DNA from: Candidatus Latescibacterota bacterium
GTDB lineage: Bacteria > Latescibacterota > UBA2968 > UBA8231
DNA length: 10,822 nt
Assembly: GCA_003529325.1 (NCBI GenBank)
Contig: DPVW01000074.1
Location: 20,852-31,673 of the forward strand
Reading direction: 5' to 3'
A program made the translations under genes and the position numbers. Position 1 is the stretch's first letter. The number at the start of each line of letters is the position of its first letter. Of the stretch, positions 1 to 6,462 are shown one piece after another. The notes beneath the pieces are model-generated. The model did no database searches, was not told the origin of the DNA, and saw only the letters and a program-made list of their open reading frames with translations.

Positions 1-114
1 GGCGAGAAACAGGTGCAGACCCATACGCGCACTCGCCGTCGGATCGGGCAATGGCGGCGGCGGTCGCCGTGCTTTCGGTCCAGAGGGGGGACCGGGTTCG
101 TCAGGAGGTTTCAT
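1..114 (-). CDS. possible 5' end of a divergent gene, cut by left edge
   Basis: Reading the minus strand from an ATG at 114 gives 38 open codons to the window edge. The peptide is rich in proline and charged residues (starting MKPPDEPGPPSGPK) and then turns hydrophobic (MGLHLFLA), as in a protein with a disordered cytoplasmic N-terminus before a membrane segment. The plus-strand reading of the same bases is an arginine-rich string typical of an antisense shadow. There is no well-spaced ribosome-binding site: a GGCAGGG run abuts the ATG, and a second ATG lies at codon 31. If real, it would be divergent from the operon starting at 181, leaving 66 bp for both promoters. No family is recognised. 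Confidence 0.28.
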   Translation of the reverse strand, partial: MKPPDEPGPPSGPKARRPPPPLPDPTASARMGLHLFLA

Positions 115-180
115 CCCTGCCGATGGCACGGCGAGAGGGCCGACGTTGCCAGATCCCGTGATGCCCCCCACCTTTTGCCC

Positions 181-1410
181 ATGACCGACCCTCGTCCGCT
201 ACTGTGGATCGACGCCACCCGTGCCGCCGCCGGTTTTTCCCTCTGGGGCATGACACTGGTGGAACGCCTCCTGCGCGAGGGTGCCCGTCGCGGCTTGCAC
301 CAGGCCATCGTCGTCGTCGATGCACAGTCTCGTCAGCAGACGACTCGCCTGCGTGGCGATCTGAGCCGCCTCTTCGATATCGATGTGCGCATCGTCGAGA
401 GCGCCGAAGAACAACAGGTGCGCTTGCATCTTGACGAGCACGATACCCCCAGCCTCCTCTACTTCGATGGTGATGTCGTCCACGACGATCGCGTCATCGA
501 TCATCTACTCAGCAGCGGACCGGGGCATGCCGTGGCCGGGGCGCAGGCCTGCGCCGCCCACCTGGCGACGGCAACACTGCAATCTCTGCCACCGGGAGCG
601 GCGGTGACGGGTCTTGCCGACGTACGGGCAACCGAACTCGAATCATTGGGGCACTATGTGCCCGAGTTGCGTCTGACCATGGTGCCCTTCCTGGTCCGTA
701 TCGGCGACTGTGACGATCTCCGGCGCGTCGATCGGTTGTTGTATCATCGCACCTTCAAGGGTGTCATCGACGTCGTCGCCCGCTACGGCTATTACCACTT
801 CGTCCGCTTTACGACCCGCTGGCTCAGTCGTATGGAAGTCTCCCCCAACCTGCTGACGCTGTTATCCATCCTCGGCATCTGGGCAGCCATCCCCTGCTTT
901 GCCACCGGACAGATCGGTTGGGGCATCCTCAGCGCCTGGGTGGGCGTCATCCTCGACTCGGTGGATGGCAAACTCGCCCGCCTCACCGTCAATCTCTCCG
1001 ATGCCATGGGGGCCCTCGAGCACGCTGCCGCCATGCCCGGACTCGGCCTCTGGTTCGTCGCCCTCGGGTGGTTTCTCGCCGACGGTGAGCTGCTGTCGTC
1101 AACCCCCGCCAGTATCTCCTGTTGGCTGTTGGTGAGTGCCTTTCTCGCCGACAAGGTCGTATCCGGCACCTTCAAGAAGGTCTACGGATATGAGCTGTTC
1201 GATGCGCGACCACTGGACGCCGCCTTTCACCTGATCGCCGCACGCCGCAACATCCATCTGCTGTTGCTCACCGTGGGTGCCATCTCCGACTCGATCGCCA
1301 CCGCCTTTGAGTGCATGGCAGCGGGCATGGTGGCAAGCTTCCTCTTTCACCTGGCTCGCTTCGGCTGGATCACGATCACGGGACCGCACCAGGTCAAAGC
1401 CGATGGCTGA
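181..1410 (+). CDS. CDP-alcohol phosphatidyltransferase family protein with N-terminal nucleotidyltransferase-like domain
   Basis: A 409-residue protein. Residues about 190-409 are a membrane-embedded CDP-alcohol phosphatidyltransferase domain, which transfers a phosphoalcohol from a CDP-linked donor to an alcohol acceptor. The first signature half is intact (D259-S-V-D262-G-x-x-A-R267), followed by several hydrophobic helices and the family-like segment RPLDAAFHLIAARRNIHLLL. The second half is altered: the expected G, D and D at R+9, R+13 and R+17 are M276, E280 and A284. The last is normally the catalytic base. Residues about 1-180 resemble a Rossmann-type sugar nucleotidyltransferase (LLYFDGDVVHDDRVIDHLL fits its metal-binding strand), but no glycine-rich GxGxR loop is seen. 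The ATG at 181 is chosen because upstream in-frame codons give only arginine-rich, non-protein-like sequence; its ribosome-binding site is weak. First gene of a five-gene operon; the stop overlaps the next start by 8 bp. Family call strong, substrate unknown, activity doubtful. Confidence 0.85.
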   Translation: MTDPRPLLWIDATRAAAGFSLWGMTLVERLLREGARRGLHQAIVVVDAQSRQQTTRLRGDLSRLFDIDVRIVESAEEQQVRLHLDEHDTPSLLYFDGDVVHDDRVIDHLLSSGPGHAVAGAQACAAHLATATLQSLPPGAAVTGLADVRATELESLGHYVPELRLTMVPFLVRIGDCDDLRRVDRLLYHRTFKGVIDVVARYGYYHFVRFTTRWLSRMEVSPNLLTLLSILGIWAAIPCFATGQIGWGILSAWVGVILDSVDGKLARLTVNLSDAMGALEHAAAMPGLGLWFVALGWFLADGELLSSTPASISCWLLVSAFLADKVVSGTFKKVYGYELFDARPLDAAFHLIAARRNIHLLLLTVGAISDSIATAFECMAAGMVASFLFHLARFGWITITGPHQVKADG

Positions 1411-2575
1411 TGGCACCTGCCGAGTCCTGCTGTTCGGTACGGAGTTTCCCCCCTCACCGGCGGGCACCGCTGTGTACGCCCGTTGTCTGGCGCTGGCGCT
1501 GCACGATCAGGGCGTCGACATCGCGGTCCTGACCCAAGCCCCGGCGCAGGATCCGGTCGACGACGTTGACGTGCCCGTACCGGTATCCCGCATTCCCTAC
1601 ACCCGCAACGTCGCCCGCCGTTATGCTCGCAGTCTCGGTGCCCTGCGCGCCGCTGTGGATCAGTTCAAGCCCCATTGCCTGTGGACGACGAATGGCATGG
1701 GCACCCGCGTCGCGGCATTGTTGTCGCGGTTACCTTGTCCCTTGATCAGCTGCGCCCGTGGCAGCGACATCCGCACTCGCCTGCCGCCTCGCGGGCCTTG
1801 GCGTCGGTTAGAGGGCCTTGTGCAGCGCCGCGCCTACCGTCGCTCCGTCGGTGTCGCCGCCGCCTGTGGCGATCTGCTCACCTACGCTGTGGCCCAGGGC
1901 GTCGATGAACAACGCTTGTTCGTCAGCCACTCCGCCTTTGACTTCGCCAGACTCGATGGCATGTCCGCCAGCCTTGATGGCATCGAACGAGAGCGATCGA
2001 CAGTGCTCACAGTGGCGCGTCTGACCCGGCAGAAACGTGTCGATGTCGTGCTGCGTGCTGTCGCTCTGGCCCGCAAGGAGATCCCCGAATTGCGTCTCGT
2101 CATCGTCGGTGATGGCCCCGAGCGACTGCGCCTAGAGGGCCTGGCGCGAGAGCTGCAGATCGACGACTGCGTACGTTTTGCCGGCGTCCTGCAGCCCTTC
2201 TCAGTCGATCTGTGCGCCGAATACCGACGCGCCACCGCCTTCGCCATGACCAGCGTCGGCGAAGGCCTGGCAAATGTGTTCATCGAGGCAGGCGCCTTCG
2301 GTTTGCCGAGTATTGGCAGTGCCAGTGGCGGGACACCGGAGATCGTCAAAGACGGCGCCACGGGCTGGCTCGTTCGCCCCGACGACCCGACAGACACAGC
2401 GGCCCGTATCGTCACGCTGCTGAAATCACCGGAGACAGGAGCGCAGATGGGTGCGGCAGCACGCGCCTGGGTAGAGGAGGAATTCGGTCTGCAAACCTTG
2501 GGACGACGCTCCCGCGCCGTGATCCGCGCCGTCATCAACGGCAGCCCCGTGCCGCGCCCGGCAGTGGACCTGTGA
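1403..2575 (+). CDS. glycosyltransferase family 4 (GT-B fold)
   Basis: A 390-residue cytoplasmic or membrane-peripheral GT-B enzyme expected to transfer a sugar from a nucleotide-sugar donor with retention. The N-terminal acceptor half opens with RVLLFGTEFPPSPAGTAVYA, the usual glycine-containing first strand and loop. The C-terminal donor half has the phosphate-contacting R206 (VARLTRQKR) and K211, the strand-turn LVIVGDGPE, and the retaining E-x7-E motif E287 to E295 (EGLANVFIEA). SASGGTPEIVKDGATGWLV follows, typical of GT4. Length is normal. The ATG at 1403 is preferred over an in-frame ATG at 1277 because it starts just before the first beta strand and gives the short 8-bp overlap with the preceding gene seen throughout this operon. 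Sugar and acceptor cannot be read from the sequence. The neighbours imply an acceptor that is later sulfated and exported. Confidence 0.93.
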   Translation: MADGTCRVLLFGTEFPPSPAGTAVYARCLALALHDQGVDIAVLTQAPAQDPVDDVDVPVPVSRIPYTRNVARRYARSLGALRAAVDQFKPHCLWTTNGMGTRVAALLSRLPCPLISCARGSDIRTRLPPRGPWRRLEGLVQRRAYRRSVGVAAACGDLLTYAVAQGVDEQRLFVSHSAFDFARLDGMSASLDGIERERSTVLTVARLTRQKRVDVVLRAVALARKEIPELRLVIVGDGPERLRLEGLARELQIDDCVRFAGVLQPFSVDLCAEYRRATAFAMTSVGEGLANVFIEAGAFGLPSIGSASGGTPEIVKDGATGWLVRPDDPTDTAARIVTLLKSPETGAQMGAAARAWVEEEFGLQTLGRRSRAVIRAVINGSPVPRPAVDL

Positions 2576-3420
2576 GTGCGCTCTGGAAGGCGGCACGCAA
2601 GGGGCTGCTGAAACAACGCTGGGCCCGCGGGCTGCTCGCACCCCTGGCGCACGATGTCCAGCCTCAACGGTGGATCTTTATCGTCGGCTGCTACAACTCG
2701 GGGACCACCCTGCTGCGCGACCTGCTTGGCCGGCATCCGGAAATCGACGCCCTGCCATCGGAGGGCGTACGTCTCACCGACGTACTGCCCCGCCCCGAGG
2801 ATGTGGGCTGGCATCGCATGTGGTGTCGCTGTGTCGACGACGTGCGCCTCGCCGCTGACGCCTCGCAGAGCGCCCGCGCCGCGCGCATCCGCAGGCACTG
2901 GTCGCTGGCGTTGCCGGCGCAGCCGGTCAATGTATTGGAAAAGTCCATCGCCAATACGGCGCGATTGCCCTTCCTGCAGGCCCACTTCGCTCCCGCCTAC
3001 ATCATCCATCTGGTGCGCAACGGCTACGCTGTTGCCGAAGGCATCCGCCGCAAAGGGGAGCCGCGACGCCATGGGCACGACGAATTTGGTGACACCTATC
3101 CCATCGAATTGTGTGCCGAGCAGTGGCGGGCCTCCCTGCAACAGGTGCAGACGGATGCGGCAGAACTCGATCGCCTGCTGGAAGTGCACTACGAAGAGCT
3201 GGCGCACGACCCCGCAGGGCAGCTGGCGCGGATCACCGAATTCCTCGAATTGGCACCGCTGCCGGATAACGACGGAGAGAGTTTCACAATTCACGGCGTG
3301 CACTCCGTCATTCGCGACATGAATGCCGACGGTTTCGCGCGTCTGTCGGCGCCGGAGTTTGACGCCATCGAGGCGGTCGCCGGTCCCCTGTTGGCGCACT
3401 ACGGTTATGCCCGTCCGTAA
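2572..3420 (+). CDS. sulfotransferase family protein (PAPS-dependent type)
   Basis: A 282-residue protein of the P-loop-related sulfotransferase fold, which moves sulfate from PAPS to a hydroxyl, here probably on a sugar or lipid head group. The 5'-phosphosulfate loop is GCYNSGTTLLRDLLGRHP (residues 39-56; S43-G-T-T46), followed by LPSEGVRLTDVLPRPEDVG. The 3'-phosphate region is IIHLVRNGYAVAEGIRR (R149). A C-terminal HYEELAHDPAGQLARITEFL matches the family's YE-x-L-x-x-DP segment. The usual lysine or arginine before SGTT is asparagine (N42), and the serine normally eight residues after the R149 equivalent is glycine. I recall CYNSGTT with LPxEGxxLTD as a recurring bacterial sub-group, so these are probably subgroup features rather than decay. 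The start is GTG at 2572, which forms a 4-bp GTGA overlap with the GT4 stop; longer in-frame readings would run into the GT4 gene. No signal peptide, so cytoplasmic. Confidence 0.88.
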   Translation: MSALWKAARKGLLKQRWARGLLAPLAHDVQPQRWIFIVGCYNSGTTLLRDLLGRHPEIDALPSEGVRLTDVLPRPEDVGWHRMWCRCVDDVRLAADASQSARAARIRRHWSLALPAQPVNVLEKSIANTARLPFLQAHFAPAYIIHLVRNGYAVAEGIRRKGEPRRHGHDEFGDTYPIELCAEQWRASLQQVQTDAAELDRLLEVHYEELAHDPAGQLARITEFLELAPLPDNDGESFTIHGVHSVIRDMNADGFARLSAPEFDAIEAVAGPLLAHYGYARP

Positions 3421-4906
3421 CCTGTCGACGCTGCGTGTTGGCGTCGTCGTGCCGGCGCTGGTGCCGGCGGCGTGGGTCACAGAGGCGGTCGTGGGCCTTG
3501 CCGCCACGGGTGCCCGCATCGCTGTGTGCGTCGTCGCCAACTCACAACCAGCTCAGGTGACGGGCTGGAGTCGTCTCCTCGTCGCTGTCGGCGGCGCCCT
3601 GGCAACGGCCGACCCGGACGTGCCGCGACCTTTGTCGGAATTGGCTGGCGTCGACATCGTCGATGCTTTCGACGCCGTGGATGTCGTGTTCTTCATCGGT
3701 GTCTCCCCTGGCGCCGAACCAACACCTGCCCGCCACCGGCTCGGCGTGTGGGAATTGGCCGGCGTCGCTCACCTTGCAGGCATGCGCGAGACCATTGATG
3801 ACCAAGGCGCTGTCGAACTGGCGCTGCGCCGAGTGGACCAGGACGGCCTGTTGCGGCCCACGGGGTCGCGTGTGCAGCGCCTGTCGCCGGCGACCACCCG
3901 TGCCCGCGCCCTCTGGCAGGCCGCCGCCTTGCCGGCACGTGCCTTGAGTGATCTGGCGGCGGCTCGTGTACCGCTGTTGAAGGGACTGGATCCGAAGGTC
4001 GCCACAACCATCACTGCCACGTCGGCCATTGCTGGTGCCGCCAAGCTTACAAGCCGGGCCATGGCAACCGGTGTGCGCCGATTGCTGGCGCGCAACCAGT
4101 GGTTCGTCGCAACCTGTATCGATGCTGCCAACCCTGTTCCTGACCTCGAACAGTCGATCGTATTGCAAGCACCAGCGGACCGATTCTGGGCTGATCCATT
4201 CCCCGTCGTCGACGGTGACAGGGCCTGTATCTTTGTCGAGGAGTGGCCTTACGCCTTGGGACGCGGCGTGCTCGCCGCCATCGAAATCGACAGGGCTGGA
4301 AACTGGCGACGTCTCGGCACCATACTGGAGCAACCCTACCACCTGTCCCACCCCTTCGTCTTTGCCTGGCAAGGGGAGACCTGGTTGCTCCCTGAATCGT
4401 CGGCGGCGGGCACCCTGGAACTGTATCGCTGCCTGGAGTATCCACTGCGCTGGGAGCGGGAAACTGTGCTGATGCAGGACAAACGCATCGTCGATGCGAC
4501 GCTGCACGAGGGTACCGATCGCTGGTGGATGTTCGCCAACATCGGCGACGACAGGGTCTCCACCCACGAGGAGTTACATCTGTTTTTTGCCGATACACCC
4601 CTGGGGCCGTGGACGCCCCATCCCGCCAATCCCGTCGTCGCCGACCCACGCTTCGCCCGCCCTGCAGGTCGACTGTTTGAATTGGACGGTTGCTGCTATC
4701 GCCCGGCGCAGGACTGTGGCGTGCGCTACGGTGGCGCCCTCGTGATCCACGAGATTCTCGAACTGACGCCCGAGCGCTACGCTGAACGGCTGCACCAGCG
4801 TCTGCCGCCTCAGGCACTGGCGGGTGCCAACCGCATGCACACCCTCAATCAGGATCAGTGGCTTACCGTCATCGACGGCCACCGGGACCGATGGCGACTG
4901 ACCTGA
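3407..4906 (+). CDS. GINT1-N-like (glucosamine inositolphosphorylceramide transferase N-terminal-like) domain protein
   Basis: A 499-residue protein. Residues about 228-499 match a propeller-like domain shared between the N-terminal part of plant GINT1-type sphingolipid glycosyltransferases and many uncharacterised bacterial proteins. Visible hallmarks are RFWADPFPV (259-267), IFVEEWPY, YHLSHPFVF (311-319), LLPESSAAGTLELYR, WWMFANI, GPWTPHPANPVV, RPAGRLF (418-424), YRPAQDC (431-437) and MHTLNQDQWLTVIDG near the end. Residues about 9-170 (VGVVVPALVPAAWV, then RLGVWELAG) correspond to the N-terminal region that in relatives resembles a formyltransferase, but it is weakly conserved here. An alanine-rich linker (about 165-225) joins the halves. 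No enzyme activity is established for the bacterial family. The ATG at 3407 overlaps the sulfotransferase stop by 14 bp and precedes the first strand. Its place between a sulfotransferase and a flippase suggests a glycosylation or head-group step. Confidence 0.78.
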   Translation: MPVRNLSTLRVGVVVPALVPAAWVTEAVVGLAATGARIAVCVVANSQPAQVTGWSRLLVAVGGALATADPDVPRPLSELAGVDIVDAFDAVDVVFFIGVSPGAEPTPARHRLGVWELAGVAHLAGMRETIDDQGAVELALRRVDQDGLLRPTGSRVQRLSPATTRARALWQAAALPARALSDLAAARVPLLKGLDPKVATTITATSAIAGAAKLTSRAMATGVRRLLARNQWFVATCIDAANPVPDLEQSIVLQAPADRFWADPFPVVDGDRACIFVEEWPYALGRGVLAAIEIDRAGNWRRLGTILEQPYHLSHPFVFAWQGETWLLPESSAAGTLELYRCLEYPLRWERETVLMQDKRIVDATLHEGTDRWWMFANIGDDRVSTHEELHLFFADTPLGPWTPHPANPVVADPRFARPAGRLFELDGCCYRPAQDCGVRYGGALVIHEILELTPERYAERLHQRLPPQALAGANRMHTLNQDQWLTVIDGHRDRWRLT

Positions 4907-6435
4907 ACTCCGAAAACGACATGCGCGACCTCGCTGGGGGCGCCCTCGTCGTCTTTGTCGGCAAGTTGGCACGTGTGTCGCGCGGCGCCTTTCTGCTCGT
5001 TATCACCCTGTTGTGCGGCGAGGGCGTGCAGGGCCTCTATTCGATGGCCTGGGCCGTCTCCTCCACCCTCAACAAGGTCGCCCGCTTCGGCCTGTTGCGC
5101 GGCATTGTCGTCTACCTCACAGAGGCTCGTGCGGAGTCCGGTGCGGATCGCCGCGGCGAACACGCCGCACTCGGCGCCGGACTATGGATCGCCATCATTG
5201 CCAGTGCAACCGTCGTGCTCGGTACCTATCTGACGGCGGACCGCATCGCCGCATTCTATCACAAGCCCATCGCCGACGCACTGCGCATCATGGCCTGGAC
5301 GGCGCCATTCATCGCCCTGTCCTGGGTCTTTACCTCGGCGACCCGTGCACTGCGCATCATGCGTTATGAGGTCTACGTTCGCTCCGTCACCGGCCCCCTG
5401 ATCCTGCTCATCGGTGGTGTCATCATCGGTCTCGCCGGTTTCGGCCTGGTCGCCATCGCCTGCGTCCAGTTGTTCATGGCCGTGGGCAACCTGGGCCTAG
5501 CCATTTTCTTCTTTCGCCGACACTTCTCTTTGCGCGCCAGTTTTCACGCCATGTCCCAAGCCACGCCCTGGCGCGCCATGGCACGTTTCAACCTGCCGGT
5601 GACTTTGGCGGATCTTGTCTACGCCCTGCTCACATCTCTCGATGTATTGATGCTGGCCCGATTCGTCGATGAAGCCGTCGTCGGCCTTTATGTCCTGGCC
5701 CGCCGCCTGGCGAGCATCGTGCTCAAAGCGCCGCAGGCATTCGACGCCATCTTCAGCTCCGTTGTCAGCGAACTGTCGACGCAGCAGCGCCACGCCGAAT
5801 TGGCGGATCGGTTCGTCACCGTCTCCCGTTGGATTCTGACGATGAATCTGCCGATCGCTGTCTGTCTGCTGTTGGTGGGTGACTCGATTCTGCAACTCTA
5901 CGGTTCCAGCAAGTTGGGACAGAGCGCCGATCTTGAATTGGCTCTGCAGGTGCTTTTCATGCTCGCCGTTGGCATGATGTTGCAGAGCGTCTTCGCCGTC
6001 GTCGAACCCCTGCTGGCCATGTCGGGCAAACCGGGACTCAACTTCCTCAACAACATCCTCTGGCTCGGCGTCAACGCGGCACTGAATCTGTGGCTCATCG
6101 AACGTTATGGCGCCGTCGGTGCCGCCATCGGCGCCGCCATCGCCATGCTCCTGGTCAGCCTGCTGCGCATCATCGAGGTCTACGCCTTTCGCGGCATCTT
6201 TCCCTTTCGCCGCGCCCAGCTGAAACCACTGGCGGCCGGGATCGGCGCCGCCCTGCCGACCTGGCTGTTGCGCGACGCCATCGACGACCCACAGTGGCGG
6301 GCCCTGCTCTCGTGTGGGGTGTTTCTGCTGACCTACGTGGGTTTGCTGCTGCTGTTGCGCCTGGAAGCGGAGGATCGCGTGTTGTTGCTGCGAATGTGGC
6401 GCTCCGTACGGCGGCGCCTCTCCCGCACAGGGTAG
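4891..6435 (+). CDS. Wzx/MATE-type oligosaccharide or lipid-linked glycan flippase
   Basis: A 514-residue integral inner-membrane protein of the polysaccharide-exporter (MOP/Wzx) type, which moves a lipid-linked glycan across the membrane. About 14 hydrophobic segments are visible, for example near residues 15-41, 92-114, 133-152, 167-187, 189-208, 315-330, 350-374, 385-404, 408-430 and 470-490. Short arginine-rich cytoplasmic loops separate them, and the tail is basic (RMWRSVRRRLSRTG). The turn around residues 45-77 (GEGVQGLYSMAWAVSSTLNKVARFGLLRGIV) and the mid-protein segment PVTLADLVYALLTSLDVLMLARFVDEAVVGLY fit flippases. The ATG at 4891 overlaps the previous stop by 16 bp; a GTG at 4858 and an ATG at 4921 are alternatives and none has a strong ribosome-binding site. 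Last gene of the operon, as expected for the export step. The substrate is inferred only from the neighbours. Confidence 0.9.
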   Translation: MATDLNSENDMRDLAGGALVVFVGKLARVSRGAFLLVITLLCGEGVQGLYSMAWAVSSTLNKVARFGLLRGIVVYLTEARAESGADRRGEHAALGAGLWIAIIASATVVLGTYLTADRIAAFYHKPIADALRIMAWTAPFIALSWVFTSATRALRIMRYEVYVRSVTGPLILLIGGVIIGLAGFGLVAIACVQLFMAVGNLGLAIFFFRRHFSLRASFHAMSQATPWRAMARFNLPVTLADLVYALLTSLDVLMLARFVDEAVVGLYVLARRLASIVLKAPQAFDAIFSSVVSELSTQQRHAELADRFVTVSRWILTMNLPIAVCLLLVGDSILQLYGSSKLGQSADLELALQVLFMLAVGMMLQSVFAVVEPLLAMSGKPGLNFLNNILWLGVNAALNLWLIERYGAVGAAIGAAIAMLLVSLLRIIEVYAFRGIFPFRRAQLKPLAAGIGAALPTWLLRDAIDDPQWRALLSCGVFLLTYVGLLLLLRLEAEDRVLLLRMWRSVRRRLSRTG

Positions 6436-6445
6436 CGAGCTACCC
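6430..6445. terminator. hairpin at convergent gene ends, possible bidirectional terminator
   Basis: GGGTAG-CGAG-CTACCC forms a perfect 6-bp stem with a 4-base loop. It spans the flippase stop codon (TAG 6433-6435) in the 27-bp gap before the convergent racemase stop. A T-run is missing on both sides, so an intrinsic terminator is not proven. Confidence 0.3.
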
Positions 6446-6462
6446 AGGCGACGGCGGAAGCT

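Noticed and set aside
13..180. In-frame N-terminal extension of the CDP-alcohol phosphatidyltransferase
   Set aside because: The extension is an arginine-, histidine- and glycine-rich string without protein character, while the family-like sequence begins right after the ATG at 181.
1882..3540. Long open frame (552 codons) on the minus strand
   Set aside because: It lies antisense to the GT4 and sulfotransferase genes, whose motifs are clear. Its translation is arginine- and serine-rich with no motif; GC-rich DNA often leaves such shadow frames.
3542..4817. Two long minus-strand frames under the GINT1-like gene
   Set aside because: Both are antisense shadows: low-complexity G/R/Q-rich translations, no ribosome-binding sites and no family features.
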